Position numbers and translations under genes: made by a program
Part shown: piece after piece, positions 9,817-18,734 of the stretch
Layout of the letters: each line of letters opens with the position of its first letter
Numbering within the stretch: position 1 is the stretch's first letter
Source: Occultella glacieicola
GTDB lineage: Bacteria; Actinomycetota; Actinomycetes; Actinomycetales; Beutenbergiaceae
Assembly (NCBI RefSeq): GCF_004353825.1
Contig: NZ_SMNA01000006.1
Location: forward strand, 62,001 to 126,000
DNA length: 64,000 nucleotides
Reading direction: 5' to 3'
Notes under the pieces: generated by a model
What the model was told of the DNA's origin: nothing
The model's input: the letters and a program-made list of their open reading frames with translations, nothing else
The model's database searches: none

Positions 9817-11006
9817 CCGACCTCTTCGACGAAGCCTTCACGGGCTCCGCGGCCCCCGAACCGCAGCGGGCCACCTCCCGACGCAACTCACAGCGCCGAC
9901 GCGAGGCCAAGCGACGCGCGCAACGGCGCCGGAACATGATCACGTTCTTCGTGATGATCGTCTCCATCGCGCTGCTCGTCGGTGGTGCCTGGGTGCTGAT
10001 CCGCCCGATGATCTCCGGCGACGGCGCACCGAGCGCGACCGTCTCCGACTACCCGGGCCCCGGCACCGGTGAGGTGCAGATCGTGGTCAACACGGGTGAG
10101 ACCGGCGCCGACATCGCGACCACGCTCGTCGACAACGACGTCGTGGCCACCACCGGAGCCTTCGTGCAGGCCTACAACACCAACCCCGACGCCGTCAGCA
10201 TCCAGGCCGGGACCTACACGCTGCAGTCGCAGATGAACGCCGCCGACGCCGTCGCCGCGCTCCTCGACCCGGCCAGCCGGTCCGACCTGACCATCACGAT
10301 CCCGGAGGGCTGGCGGGCCACGAAGATCTACGCCCGGATCGCGAACCGGCTCGGCATCACCGAGGAGGAGGTGGCCACGGCCGCCGCCGAGGTCGCCGCG
10401 TCCTACCTGCCGGCGGAGGCCGGTGGCGAGATCGAGGGCTGGCTGTTCGCGTCCACGTACACGATCCAGACCGACTCCACCGCGACCTCGGTGCTGCAGC
10501 AGATGGTCGACCTGACCGTGGCGAACCTCGACGAGCGGAACATCGCGGCCGAGGATCGTGAGGAGCTCCTGATCAAGGCGTCGATCGTCGAGGCCGAGGT
10601 CGCCAACCAGGACGACTGGAACATGGTGGCCCGGGTGGTCGAGAACCGGCTCGCGGGTTGCACCGGTGACGGCACCCTCGGGATGGACTCCACCTACGCC
10701 TACGGGCTGAACAAGATCGCGCCTGAGATCACCCGCACCGAGTGGGAGACCGAGCACCCGTTCAACACCCGGATCGTGCCCGGACTGCCGCCGACGCCGA
10801 TCGGGGCACCCGGTGCCGGAGCTCTCGACGCCGTGCTGAACCCGCCCGAGGGCGACTGGTGCTACTTCGTCACCGTGAACCCGACGACCGGTGAGACCCG
10901 CTTCACCGCGGACTACGACGAACATCTGGAGAATCAGCGGCTGTACCGCGAGTGGCTCGCCGAACAGACCGCTGCGCCGGAGGAGACCACGGAGGGCGAA
11001 GGCTGA
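9813..11006 (+). CDS. mltG: Endolytic peptidoglycan transglycosylase MltG
   Basis: 397 residues. A basic cytoplasmic N-terminus (RRNSQRRREAKRRAQRRR) leads into one membrane helix (about 42-63), then a LysM-like region and the YceG catalytic domain on the outer side. The catalytic Glu is E260 in LIKASIVEAE. The family cleaves nascent glycan strands and so limits their length. The GTG start at 9813 overlaps the ruvX stop and has the strong SD GGAGGAGG; upstream in-frame sequence is a shadow of ruvX. The acidic C-terminus (EETTEGEG) is typical of actinobacterial members. Confidence 0.95.
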   Translation: MTDLFDEAFTGSAAPEPQRATSRRNSQRRREAKRRAQRRRNMITFFVMIVSIALLVGGAWVLIRPMISGDGAPSATVSDYPGPGTGEVQIVVNTGETGADIATTLVDNDVVATTGAFVQAYNTNPDAVSIQAGTYTLQSQMNAADAVAALLDPASRSDLTITIPEGWRATKIYARIANRLGITEEEVATAAAEVAASYLPAEAGGEIEGWLFASTYTIQTDSTATSVLQQMVDLTVANLDERNIAAEDREELLIKASIVEAEVANQDDWNMVARVVENRLAGCTGDGTLGMDSTYAYGLNKIAPEITRTEWETEHPFNTRIVPGLPPTPIGAPGAGALDAVLNPPEGDWCYFVTVNPTTGETRFTADYDEHLENQRLYREWLAEQTAAPEETTEGEG

Positions 11007-11008
11007 GC

Positions 11009-11857
11009 ATGCGGCACCATGCGGCGGTGCTCGGTCACCCCGTCGCGCACTCGCTGTCACCGGTGTTGCACCGGGCCGCGTATGCCGACCTCGGGCTCAC
11101 GGAGTGGGAGTACGGGCTGCACGACGTCGACGAAGGTGACCTCTCGGCGTTCGTGCGCGGCCTCGACGACTCCTGGGCCGGCCTCTCGCTGACCATGCCG
11201 CTCAAGCAGCAGGCGCTGGCCCTCAGCGACCACGTGGAGCCGCTCGCCAAGGTGGTGGGCGCCGTCAATACGCTGCTGTTCCAACCCGGCGGCCTGCTGA
11301 TCGGCGCGAACACCGACGTCCACGGCATCGTCGAGGCATTGCGGGAGGCGACGCCCCAGCCACCGCGCGCCGACGCCCGGCGCGGCGTGATCATCGGCGC
11401 CGGGTCGACCGCGGCGGCCGCCCTGGCCGCGCTCGGTGAGTTGGGCATCCACGCACCGGTGGTACTGGCGCGTTCGGTCGGGCGGGCAGGGATCGTGATG
11501 CGTGCCGCCGCACGGATGGGCGTCACCCCCGAGTACGTCACCCTGACCGACGACCGGGCCCGTGCCGAACTGCTCGGCGCCGATGTGGTGGTCTCGACGG
11601 CGCCGCACGGCGCGGCGGACTCCCTGGTCGCTCTGCTCGACGGCGCCGCACTGGACCCCGATCAGGTCCTGTTGGACGTGGTCTACGAGGGCTGGCCGAC
11701 GGCGGTCGCGGCCGCCTGGCGGTCGGCCGGCGGATCGATCTCGCCCGGGTATCTGATGCTGCTGCACCAGGCCGTCGAGCAGGTCCGGCTGATGACGGGG
11801 CAGACCGGCCCCGTGGCGGCCATGCGCGCCGCCCTCATGCAGGCGCTGGCGGACTGA
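11009..11857 (+). CDS. aroE: Shikimate dehydrogenase-family protein
   Basis: 282 residues. It reduces 3-dehydroshikimate to shikimate with NADPH. The shikimate-binding SLSP motif is at residues 15-18, the catalytic Lys66 in TMPLK, then AVNTL, IGANTD with the substrate-binding Asp, and an NADP-binding GAGSTAAAA Rossmann turn. The ATG at 11009 is chosen over upstream in-frame codons because GHPVAHSLSP then falls at the standard distance. It follows mltG by 2 bp and precedes the prepilin peptidase by 5 bp. Quinate/shikimate dehydrogenase paralogues exist, but the setting among aro genes favours the biosynthetic enzyme. Confidence 0.94.
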   Translation: MRHHAAVLGHPVAHSLSPVLHRAAYADLGLTEWEYGLHDVDEGDLSAFVRGLDDSWAGLSLTMPLKQQALALSDHVEPLAKVVGAVNTLLFQPGGLLIGANTDVHGIVEALREATPQPPRADARRGVIIGAGSTAAAALAALGELGIHAPVVLARSVGRAGIVMRAAARMGVTPEYVTLTDDRARAELLGADVVVSTAPHGAADSLVALLDGAALDPDQVLLDVVYEGWPTAVAAAWRSAGGSISPGYLMLLHQAVEQVRLMTGQTGPVAAMRAALMQALAD

Positions 11858-11862
11858 CCGGC

Positions 11863-12513
11863 ATGGGGGATCCGGTGGTGGTGCTGGTCTGCGCCGCGCT
11901 GACGGGCCTGGTCGCGCTCGCGCTGACGCCGTGGCTGCGGGTCCGTTGCGGCGAGGAGTCCACCCTGCCGAACTCGGGCCTGCACGCGATGCTGGCGAGC
12001 CTGGGCGGTGCCGGTGCGGCGATCCTGGCCGATGGCTGGGCCGAACTGGTGGCGCTGGCCGTCGCCGCCCTGGCGTGCTCGCTGCTGGTCGTGGTGGACG
12101 TGGCGACCCACCGGCTGCCGGACGTGATCGTGGTGCCGGCGTCCGCCGTCGTCCTCCTTGCCCTCGTGGTCGCGGCCGCGACCACGGGCACCTGGGCGGA
12201 CCTGCTGCGGGCCCTCGCCGGGGCGGCCGCCGTGGGGGTCGGCCTGCTTCTGCTGTGCCTGGCCAGCCCGACCGGTCTCGGCCTGGGCGATGTGAAGCTG
12301 GGCGCACTGCTGGGCCTGGTCCTCGGCTGGACCGGGTGGGCCGCGGTGGCGGCCGGGGTGCTGGCGGCGTTCGTGCTCGGTGGCCTGTTCGCGGTGATCC
12401 TGCTCGCCACCACGAAGGCGGACCGGCGCACGGCGGTCGCGTTCGGGCCGTGGCTGATCGCGGGCGCCGTGGTCGGTATGGTCTGGGGTCCGGCGCTGCT
12501 CGGCATGTCCTGA
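11863..12513 (+). CDS. A24-family prepilin peptidase
   Basis: A 216-residue polytopic membrane protein with about 6-7 helices. The two catalytic aspartates of the A24 peptidases are visible: Asp79 in VVVDVATHRLPD and Asp143 in GLGDVKL. It lacks the N-terminal methylase domain of full PilD, so it resembles TadV/CpaA-type enzymes. The family cleaves leader peptides of type IV pilins or Tad/Flp pilins at the inner membrane face. No pilin or pilus assembly gene lies in the window, so its substrates are elsewhere. It is embedded in the aro cluster and likely cotranscribed with aroE. Confidence 0.88.
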   Translation: MGDPVVVLVCAALTGLVALALTPWLRVRCGEESTLPNSGLHAMLASLGGAGAAILADGWAELVALAVAALACSLLVVVDVATHRLPDVIVVPASAVVLLALVVAAATTGTWADLLRALAGAAAVGVGLLLLCLASPTGLGLGDVKLGALLGLVLGWTGWAAVAAGVLAAFVLGGLFAVILLATTKADRRTAVAFGPWLIAGAVVGMVWGPALLGMS

Positions 12514-12608
12514 GCCGCCGGAGCCGCCCCGGCCGGCCGGGCCGGTGGAACTGATCGAAGTCCGGACGGCGCCCGGACCGGACGGCGCGCCGTGGGACAC
12601 TAGCGATC

Positions 12609-13826
12609 ATGCTCAGATGGTTGACGGCCGGGGAGTCCCACGGCCAAGCGCTCGTCGGGATCATCGAGGGGGTGCCGGCCGGGGTCACCGTCGGCAGCGC
12701 CGAGATCCGCACCGCCCTCGCTCGGCGCCGACTCGGCCACGGCCGGGGCGCACGGATGAAGTTCGAACAGGACGAGGTGCGGGTCCTCGGGGGTGTCCGG
12801 CACGGTGTCACGATGGGCTCACCGGTCGCGATCGAGATCGGCAACTCGGAGTGGCCCAAGTGGGAGCAGGTCATGGCCGCCGACCCGGTCGGCGCGGGTG
12901 TCCTCGAGATCGACGCGGGCACCGGTGACGCACGGGAGCAGGCGCGTAACAAGCCGCTGACCACGCCGCGCCCGGGCCATGCCGACCTGGTCGGCATGGA
13001 GAAGTACCACCTGAGCGATGCCCGGCCGGTGCTTGAACGGGCCTCCGCGCGCGAGACGGCCACCCGGGTGGCGCTCGGCACCGTCGCCGCCGCCCTCCTC
13101 GAGCAGGCCGCCGGTGTACGCCTGGTCTCCCACGTGGTCTCGGTCGGTCCGGTGGGCACACCCGAGGACGCCCCGCGCCCGGGACCCGACGACGTCGCGG
13201 CCCTGGACGCGGATCCGATCCGCAGCTTCCACGCCGAGACGTCCGCCGCGATGATCGCCGAGATCGACGACGCGAAGAAGGCCGGGGACACCCTCGGCGG
13301 CGTGGTCGAGGTGCTCGCCTACGGACTGCCCCCGGGCCTCGGCAGCTACGTGCACAGCGACCGGCGCCTCGACGCCAGGCTGGCCGGCGCGCTGATGGGC
13401 ATCCAGGCGATCAAGGGGGTCGAGGTCGGGGACGGGTTCCGTACCGCTGCCCGGCGCGGCTCGGCCGCCCACGACGAGATCACCCGCGACGCCGACGGCC
13501 GGGTCCGGCGGCGCACGAACCGCGCCGGCGGCATCGAGGGTGGCATGTCCAACGGTGAGGTCCTCGCCGTGCGGGCCGCCCTCAAGCCCATCTCGACCGT
13601 GCCACGCGCCCTCGAGACCATCGACGTCGCGACCGGCGAGTCGGCGACCGCCCTGCATCAGCGGTCCGACACCTGCGCGGCCGCCCCGGCCGCGGTGGTC
13701 GCCGAGGCGATGGTGGCGCTCGTCCTGGCGGAGGCCCTGATGGAGAAGTTCGGCGGAGACGCGATCTCCGAGACCGCCCGGAACGTGGCCACCTACCTCG
13801 ACTCGATCCCGGAGACCATGAAGTGA
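12609..13826 (+). CDS. aroC: Chorismate synthase
   Basis: 405 residues. It converts EPSP to chorismate using reduced FMN as catalyst. The start [13 protein letters not shown] has the GESHG signature at residues 8-12; [12 protein letters not shown] and the C-terminal [12 protein letters not shown] and RSDTCAAPA-like segments are all family signatures. A GACACT box 7 nt before the ATG could be a variant leaderless -10. The gene begins the tightly overlapped aroC-aroK-aroB-aroQ run. Confidence 0.98.
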   Translation: MLRWLTAGESHGQALVGIIEGVPAGVTVGSAEIRTALARRRLGHGRGARMKFEQDEVRVLGGVRHGVTMGSPVAIEIGNSEWPKWEQVMAADPVGAGVLEIDAGTGDAREQARNKPLTTPRPGHADLVGMEKYHLSDARPVLERASARETATRVALGTVAAALLEQAAGVRLVSHVVSVGPVGTPEDAPRPGPDDVAALDADPIRSFHAETSAAMIAEIDDAKKAGDTLGGVVEVLAYGLPPGLGSYVHSDRRLDARLAGALMGIQAIKGVEVGDGFRTAARRGSAAHDEITRDADGRVRRRTNRAGGIEGGMSNGEVLAVRAALKPISTVPRALETIDVATGESATALHQRSDTCAAAPAAVVAEAMVALVLAEALMEKFGGDAISETARNVATYLDSIPETMK

Positions 13827-14344
13827 GCGCCGCCACGAACGGACCGGCCCTGATCCTGATCGGCCCGCCCGGCGCCGGCAAGTCGACCGTTGGCCACCTG
13901 CTCGCAGCCGCCTGGGGCACGACGTTCCGGGACACCGACGCCGACGTGGAGGCGGCCGCAGGCCGCAGCATCCCGGACATCTTCATCGACGACGGCGAGG
14001 AGGTCTTCCGAGCACTGGAGCGCACGGCCGTGGCGACGGCGTTGGCCGAGCACGACGGCATCCTCGCCCTGGGTGGGGGCGCGGTGCTCGACGAGGGTAC
14101 GCAGGCGGCACTGGCGGGCCGCCGCGTCGTCTACCTGTCGGTGTCCCTGGCGCACGCGTCACCGCGGGTCGGACTGAGCGGCAACCGCCCTTTGCTCGTG
14201 GGCAGCCCGCGGCGGCAGTGGCAGGTGCTGATGGACGCCCGCAGGCCGGTGTACACCGCTCTCGCCTCCGTGGAGGTCAGCACCGACGGCCGGTCCCCGG
14301 AACAGGTCCGGGACGCCGTGCTCGCCGAGGTGGCCCTGCCGTGA
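13823..14344 (+). CDS. aroK: Shikimate kinase
   Basis: 173 residues. It phosphorylates shikimate at the 3-OH with ATP. The P-loop GPPGAGKST is at residues 14-22; DTDADVE binds shikimate; LGGGAVL is the conserved glycine-rich turn; and the NRPLL segment belongs to the lid. The GTG start overlaps the aroC stop by 4 bp, and the stop overlaps aroB in the same way. Confidence 0.96.
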   Translation: MSAATNGPALILIGPPGAGKSTVGHLLAAAWGTTFRDTDADVEAAAGRSIPDIFIDDGEEVFRALERTAVATALAEHDGILALGGGAVLDEGTQAALAGRRVVYLSVSLAHASPRVGLSGNRPLLVGSPRRQWQVLMDARRPVYTALASVEVSTDGRSPEQVRDAVLAEVALP

Positions 14345-15477
14345 CCGTCACCCGCATCCACGTCACCGCGGAGCGCAGTTACGACGTGCTGATCGGACGC
14401 GGGCTCGCGGGTGAGCTGCCCGGACTCGTGGGCGCCGGCACCCGCCGGGTGCTGCTGGTCCACCAGGTCGCCGTCGCGGACGCGGCCGAGGGGTTCCGTT
14501 CGGCCCTGACCGCCGCCGGGTTCGAGGTGCACCCGAGCCCGATCCCGGACGCGGAGGGGGCCAAGACCGCGACGGTCGCGGCCGGGTGCTGGGAACAGCT
14601 CGGTCTGGCCGGGTTCACCCGGGACGACGTCGTCATCGGGCTCGGCGGGGGAGCGGCCACCGACCTGGCCGGGTTCGTCGCGGCCACCTGGCTGCGTGGG
14701 GTCAGGGTGATCCAGGTGCCCACCACCCTGCTCGGGATGGTGGACGCCGCCGTGGGCGGCAAGACCGGGATCAACACGGCCGAGGGCAAGAACCTCGTGG
14801 GGGCGTTCCACTCCCCGGTCGGGGTGCTCTGCGACCTCGACACCCTGGCGACCCTGCCCGCCGCGGATCTTGCCGCCGGGCTGGCCGAGGTGGTCAAGTG
14901 CGGGTTCATCGACGACCCCCGGATCCTCGAGCTCGTCGAGGCGGATCCGGACGCCGCCCGCGACCCGGCCGCACCGGTGCTGCGTGAACTCGTGGAGCGC
15001 GCGGTCGCGACGAAGGCCCGGGTGGTCTCGGCGGACCTGCGCGAGGCCGATCTGCGCGAGATCCTGAACTACGGGCACACCTTCGGTCATGCGATCGAGC
15101 ACCACGAGCAGTTCCGGTGGCGGCATGGGGAAGCGGTGGCGGTGGGCTTGGTGTTCGCCGCGGAGCTGGCCCACCTCGCCGGGCGCCTGGACGCCGATCT
15201 GGCCGACCGGCACCGCCGGATCCTGGCCTCGCTCGGATTGCCCACCGGTTACCCGGCCGGGCACTGGGACGCGTTGCTCACCGCGATGCGCCGGGACAAG
15301 AAGACCCGGGGCGCGACCCTGCGGTTCGTGATCCTCGACGGCTTGGCCCGGCCGACCCGGCTCGAGGGCCCGACGCCGGAGCTCCTGATGGCCGCCTATG
15401 CCGCCATCAGCTCGCCCGCCGCCCCCGCCGGTGCCAACAGTGCCAACAGTGCCAACAGTGCCACGGAGCTCCCATGA
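14341..15477 (+). CDS. aroB: 3-dehydroquinate synthase
   Basis: 378 residues. It is an NAD- and zinc-dependent enzyme converting DAHP to 3-dehydroquinate. Visible motifs are the [16 protein letters not shown]-binding segment, [15 protein letters not shown] and [11 protein letters not shown] with zinc ligands. The GTG at 14341 overlaps the aroK stop. The last about 20 residues are not conserved: they include an Ala/Pro stretch followed by the tripeptide ANS repeated, encoded by tandem 9-bp units (15431-15457), just before the stop that overlaps aroQ. Confidence 0.97.
   Translation: MTVTRIHVTAERSYDVLIGRGLAGELPGLVGAGTRRVLLVHQVAVADAAEGFRSALTAAGFEVHPSPIPDAEGAKTATVAAGCWEQLGLAGFTRDDVVIGLGGGAATDLAGFVAATWLRGVRVIQVPTTLLGMVDAAVGGKTGINTAEGKNLVGAFHSPVGVLCDLDTLATLPAADLAAGLAEVVKCGFIDDPRILELVEADPDAARDPAAPVLRELVERAVATKARVVSADLREADLREILNYGHTFGHAIEHHEQFRWRHGEAVAVGLVFAAELAHLAGRLDADLADRHRRILASLGLPTGYPAGHWDALLTAMRRDKKTRGATLRFVILDGLARPTRLEGPTPELLMAAYAAISSPAAPAGANSANSANSATELP
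15431..15457 (+). repeat. Three tandem copies of a 9-bp unit in the aroB 3' end
   Basis: GTGCCAACA occurs three times without gaps, followed by a partial fourth copy (GTGCCACGG). Being 9 bp long, a gain or loss of a unit keeps the aroB frame and only changes the AlaAsnSer tail, 11 codons from the aroQ start. Confidence 0.9.
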
Positions 15478-15911
15478 CCGACGTCCTCGTCCTGAACGGT
15501 CCGAACCTGGGCCGGCTCGGCTCACGCGAGCCCGATGTCTACGGCGTTCTCGACCACGCCGGGCTGACCGCCGCGATCGGGCAGTGGGCCGACGCCCTCG
15601 GCCTGACCGCCGAGGTGCGCCAGAGCGACGACGAGGCCGAGCTCGTCCACTGGCTGCACGAGGCGGTCGACGCCCGTCGGGACGTGGTGCTCAACCCGGC
15701 CGCGTTCACCCACTACTCCTACGCGCTGCGGGACGCCGCCGCCCAGGTGACCACCTCGGGTCTGCGCCTGATCGAGGTCCACCTGACCAACCCGGCCACG
15801 CGCGAGCGGTTCCGGCACAACAGCGTGATCGGTGGGGTCGCCACCGGGACCGTCGCCGGCTTCGGGACGGACTCCTACCGGCTCGCCCTGGCGGCGCTCG
15901 TCGAGGCTTGA
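15474..15911 (+). CDS. aroQ: Type II 3-dehydroquinate dehydratase
   Basis: 145 residues, the normal length of the dodecameric type II enzyme. It dehydrates 3-dehydroquinate to 3-dehydroshikimate. [17 protein letters not shown] holds the substrate and catalytic Tyr/Arg region, NPAAFTHYS the active-site Asn, and [17 protein letters not shown] the catalytic His and binding loop. The ATG overlaps the aroB stop (ATGA). It is the last gene of the aro run; the two CTTGAT palindromes that follow begin within its final codons. Confidence 0.97.
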   Translation: MTDVLVLNGPNLGRLGSREPDVYGVLDHAGLTAAIGQWADALGLTAEVRQSDDEAELVHWLHEAVDARRDVVLNPAAFTHYSYALRDAAAQVTTSGLRLIEVHLTNPATRERFRHNSVIGGVATGTVAGFGTDSYRLALAALVEA

Positions 15912-15926
15912 TCCTTTTGAATCAAG
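15907..15926. promoter_or_regulatory. Palindromic operator A upstream of the SatD-like gene
   Basis: CTTGAT-N8-ATCAAG, with one extra GC pair on each side. It lies at the aroQ stop and is identical in half-sites and spacing to operator B, 28 bp downstream. AT-rich half-sites stand out in this GC-rich background. Confidence 0.7.
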
Positions 15927-15934
15927 CCCTAAGG

Positions 15935-15954
15935 CTTGATACATATCAATCAAG
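15935..15954. promoter_or_regulatory. Palindromic operator B, overlapping the -35
   Basis: A second CTTGAT-N8-ATCAAG. It covers the TTGATA -35 hexamer (15936-15941) of the downstream promoter, so a bound protein would block RNA polymerase. Confidence 0.7.
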
Positions 15955-15964
15955 ACTGTAGCCT
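15936..15964 (+). promoter_or_regulatory. Promoter of the SatD-like gene, leaderless
   Basis: TTGATA (15936-15941), 17-bp spacer, TAGCCT (15959-15964), then 6 nt to the GTG start at 15971. This is one of the best-formed promoters in the window and predicts a leaderless mRNA. Confidence 0.75.
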
Positions 15965-15970
15965 TGTCTC

Positions 15971-16600
15971 GTGTTCGTACTGACGGTGGACCAGGACGCC
16001 TCCAGGCGGCGCGGGGACCGTGTCGACGCCGCGCTGGCCGGGCTCGACGCCCACATCGACGCCCGCGGCCTCGCCACCGACCTGGCGCTGCCCTTCGAGC
16101 GCACGGTGGGGGACGAGATCCAGGGGGTGGTGACCGGCGCCCCGGCCGCCCTCGACCTCGTCCTGTACCTCCAGCGGCGAGCCGAATGGAGCGTGGGGGT
16201 GGGCGTCGGCCCGGTCGACCTGCCGCTCGCCGGCAGCGCGCGGGCCTCCTCGGGTGAGGCGTTCGTACGCGCCCGGGCCGCCGTCGAGCGTGCCAAGGGC
16301 AAGTCGGTGCCGGTGCCCCTGGCGCTGGACGCGGGCGAGCGCCCGAACGGGGCCGCCGACGAGGCGGAGGCGCTGGTGCAGTTGCTGGCCGCCGTGGTCC
16401 GGCGACGTACCGAGCGCGGTTGGGAGGTGGTCGACCTCCTCACCGACGGCGTCGGGACGGCTCGCGAGGCGGCCTCTCGCCTCGGGATCACGCCGCAGGC
16501 CGTGAGCCAGCGCCTGGACGCGGCGATGTGGTCGGTCCAGGACCGGGTCCACCCCCTCGCGGAGCGTCTGCTGGCCGACCTGGACCTCGCCGCGACATGA
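15971..16600 (+). CDS. SatD-like protein with C-terminal helix-turn-helix
   Basis: 209 residues. The first 150 or so residues (MFVLTVDQDASRR... and FERTVGDEIQGV) resemble the SatD family, of unknown biochemical role and linked to acid tolerance in streptococci. Residues 163-187 (GTAREAASRLGITPQAVSQR) form a clear HTH like that of sigma region 4. The promoter carries two identical palindromes, one over the -35, so self-repression is likely but inferred. The next gene, 7 bp on, encodes a membrane protein that is probably its partner. The SatD assignment is from memory of the family; the HTH is directly visible. Confidence 0.78.
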   Translation: MFVLTVDQDASRRRGDRVDAALAGLDAHIDARGLATDLALPFERTVGDEIQGVVTGAPAALDLVLYLQRRAEWSVGVGVGPVDLPLAGSARASSGEAFVRARAAVERAKGKSVPVPLALDAGERPNGAADEAEALVQLLAAVVRRRTERGWEVVDLLTDGVGTAREAASRLGITPQAVSQRLDAAMWSVQDRVHPLAERLLADLDLAAT

Positions 16601-16607
16601 TGGCGCG

Positions 16608-17021
16608 GTGAACCTCGTCCTCACCATCGAGATCGCGGCCGCCGCCCTGGTCATCTCCGCAGGCGCCGGCGGCCCCATCACCGCCTGGATCCTGCGCCTG
16701 GCCAGCCGGAAGCGACTCGAGGACGCCGCCGAACGGGACGGCGCGGATCCCGACGACCGGCAGGCCGACCCGGCCGCCGAGCAATTGCGCGGCGGTGCCT
16801 GGATCGGAGTCCTCGAGCGACTGGCGATCACCGGCTCGATCCTGGTCGGATACCCGGCCGCCATCGCCGTCGTGGTCGCGGTCAAGGGTCTCGGCCGGTT
16901 CCCGGAGATCCACGGCAGCGTAGGGGTCTCGGAGCGGTTCATCATCGGAACGCTGGCCTCCTACCTCTGGGCGGGCGCGATCGGCGTGGCAGCGGTGGCG
17001 GCCCTCGGCGCGTTACCCTGA
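16608..17021 (+). CDS. Small integral membrane protein downstream of the SatD-like gene
   Basis: 137 residues with three membrane helices: an N-terminal one (about 3-26), then after a charged loop (RKRLEDAAERDGADPDDRQ) two more (about 67-86 and 110-135). The last part, SERFIIGTLASYLWAGAIG, resembles the C-terminus of DUF3307/SatE-like membrane proteins. GTG start, 7 bp after the SatD-like stop, so it is cotranscribed. Function unknown; its pairing suggests it is the membrane arm of whatever the HTH protein controls. Confidence 0.7.
   Translation: MNLVLTIEIAAAALVISAGAGGPITAWILRLASRKRLEDAAERDGADPDDRQADPAAEQLRGGAWIGVLERLAITGSILVGYPAAIAVVVAVKGLGRFPEIHGSVGVSERFIIGTLASYLWAGAIGVAAVAALGALP
17014..17019 (+). 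promoter_or_regulatory. Candidate -10 box of efp-nusB
   Basis: TACCCT overlaps the end of the preceding membrane-protein gene and would give a leader of about 98 nt for efp. No clear -35. Confidence 0.35.
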
Positions 17022-17123
17022 GGGCCGCACCTTTCCTGCACCGGGCCCGGTGACCGCAGATCCCGTGCGCCCCCGTCGGCCCGCCCGGATCCGACAGACC
17101 GAACAGAAACGAAGGAAACGCCT

Positions 17124-17687
17124 GTGGCATCGACGAACGACCTCAAGAACGGCCTGGTTCTCAACATCGACGGCCAGCTCTGGTCCGTGGTGGAGTTCCA
17201 GCACGTCAAGCCCGGCAAGGGCCCGGCGTTCGTGCGCACCAAGCTCAAGGGCGTCACCAACGGCAAGGTGGTCGCGAAGACGTTCAACGCGGGCGTGAAG
17301 GTGGAGACGGCGAATGTCGACAAGCGCGACATGCAGTACCTGTACCAGGAGGGCGAGGACTTCGTCTTCATGGACACCAGTGACTACGAGCAGATCACCG
17401 TGCCCGGCGCGACCGTGGACAGCGCCGCGAACTTCATGCTCGAGGGCCAGGAGGTCATCGTCGCCATCCACGAGGGCACCCCGCTCTACGTGGAGCTGCC
17501 GGCGTCCGTGGTCATGGAGATCACCTACACCGAGCCGGGACTGCAGGGCGACCGCTCCTCGGCCGGCACCAAGCCCGCCACGATCGAGACGGGCTACCAG
17601 ATCCAGGTGCCGCTGTTCCTCGAGACCGGCACGAAGGTCAAGGTCGACACCCGTAGCGGTGACTACCTGGGCCGCGTCAACGACTAG
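17124..17687 (+). CDS. efp: Elongation factor P
   Basis: 187 residues with three beta-barrel domains. It relieves ribosomes stalled at polyproline. The tip loop of domain I reads PGKGP (residues 30-34) with the key Lys32 (Lys34 in E. coli numbering). This PGKGP loop marks the actinobacterial subfamily reported to act with an unmodified lysine, consistent with no epmA/epmB genes here. The GTG has GAAGGAAA about 6 nt upstream. The stop TAG overlaps the nusB GTG by one base. Confidence 0.98.
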   Translation: MASTNDLKNGLVLNIDGQLWSVVEFQHVKPGKGPAFVRTKLKGVTNGKVVAKTFNAGVKVETANVDKRDMQYLYQEGEDFVFMDTSDYEQITVPGATVDSAANFMLEGQEVIVAIHEGTPLYVELPASVVMEITYTEPGLQGDRSSAGTKPATIETGYQIQVPLFLETGTKVKVDTRSGDYLGRVND

Positions 17688-18136
17688 TGGCCGCACGCAG
17701 CAAGGCGCGCAAACGCGCGCTCGACGTGCTCTATGAGGCCGATCAGCGCGCCCTCGGCGCCGCCGCGACCGAGGGTGGCGCGGCGCCGACCCTGATGGGT
17801 CTGCTCGCGGACCGCATCCTCGAGCCCGGCACCCAGGCCGCGCTGCCCGAGTACTCGGTGCAGATCGTCGAGGGCGTCAGCGAGCACGTGGCCCGGATCG
17901 ACGAGATCCTGTCGACGTTCTCCCAGGGCTGGACGCTCGCGCGGATGCCCGCAGTGGACCGGGCCATCCTGCGCCTGTCCACGTGGGAGATCCTCTACAA
18001 CGACGAGGTGCCGGACGCCGTCGCGATCGACGAGGCACTCGAACTCGCCCGGGCGCTGTCCACGGACGACTCGCCGCCGTTCATCAACGGCATGCTGGGT
18101 CGGATCGCCCAGTACGGCTCCGACCTCCTGGACTGA
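17687..18136 (+). CDS. nusB: Transcription antitermination factor NusB
   Basis: 149 residues, all-helical. The N-terminal [18 protein letters not shown] is the boxA RNA/S10-binding region and the C-terminal [11 protein letters not shown] is the family signature. With NusE (S10) it loads on boxA RNA for rRNA antitermination. GTG start overlapping the efp stop, so it is translationally coupled, the usual efp-nusB arrangement. Confidence 0.96.
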   Translation: MAARSKARKRALDVLYEADQRALGAAATEGGAAPTLMGLLADRILEPGTQAALPEYSVQIVEGVSEHVARIDEILSTFSQGWTLARMPAVDRAILRLSTWEILYNDEVPDAVAIDEALELARALSTDDSPPFINGMLGRIAQYGSDLLD

Positions 18137-18165
18137 ACGGACCGACCCTCGACCCGGGAGCAACC

Positions 18166-18615
18166 ATGCCCCTTCACGGTGACTACGCCCCGAGCCCCAG
18201 CGACCGCTCGGCCGCACAGGTGGCCGCCTACGAGTCGTCCGGGGGCACGAAGGGCATCACCCTGGGCGGCAAGCCCGTCGTGATCCTGACCACGGTCGGC
18301 GCGAGGTCGGGGAAGCTGCGCAAGATCCCGCTGATGCGCGTGGAGCACGACGGCGAGTATCTCGCCGTGGGCTCCTACGGGGGCGGCCCGAGGAACCCCG
18401 TCTGGGTCCACAACCTGCTCGCCGACCCTCGGGTGGGGCTCCAGGACGGCCCGCGGACGTGGGACATGGTCGCTCGGGAGCTCACCGGCGCCGAGCGGGA
18501 CGTCTGGTGGGAGCGTGCGGTCGCCGCATTCGGGACCTACGCGAGCTATCAGCGCAGGACCGAGCGGCTGATCCCCGTGTTCCTGCTCACACCCGCGTCG
18601 ACGCCGCACGCCTGA
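18166..18615 (+). CDS. Nitroreductase/deazaflavin-dependent (DDN-like) family protein
   Basis: 149 residues. It resembles the split-barrel deazaflavin (F420)-dependent nitroreductase family, with the [19 protein letters not shown] and [14 protein letters not shown] segments typical of Ddn-like proteins. These bind F420 or act as quinone reductases; the substrate here is unknown. The ATG at 18166 has GGGAG 6 nt upstream; earlier in-frame codons lie inside nusB. It is possibly at the tail of the efp-nusB unit (29 bp gap). Confidence 0.87.
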   Translation: MPLHGDYAPSPSDRSAAQVAAYESSGGTKGITLGGKPVVILTTVGARSGKLRKIPLMRVEHDGEYLAVGSYGGGPRNPVWVHNLLADPRVGLQDGPRTWDMVARELTGAERDVWWERAVAAFGTYASYQRRTERLIPVFLLTPASTPHA

Positions 18616-18641
18616 GGCCCGCGGTCACAGGGGCACTCGGC

Positions 18642-18681
18642 ACGTCGTCGGGGTCGTCGGAACGTCGTCGGTACGTCGCGG
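18642..18681 (+). repeat. Short degenerate direct repeats between two genes
   Basis: ACGTCGTCGG occurs at 18642 and 18662, with related GTCGTCGG and ACGTCGCGG units around them. There is no coding sense; possibly slippage-prone. Confidence 0.5.
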
Positions 18682-18722
18682 TCAGGTCGTGGACGGGGAT
18701 GGTCGACCGGTGCGAGTCGAAC

Positions 18723-18728
18723 TAGCGT
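18723..18728 (+). promoter_or_regulatory. -10 box, leaderless, of the AhpD-like gene
   Basis: TAGCGT ends 6 nt before the GTG start at 18735. Confidence 0.55.
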
Positions 18729-18734
18729 GGCGGC

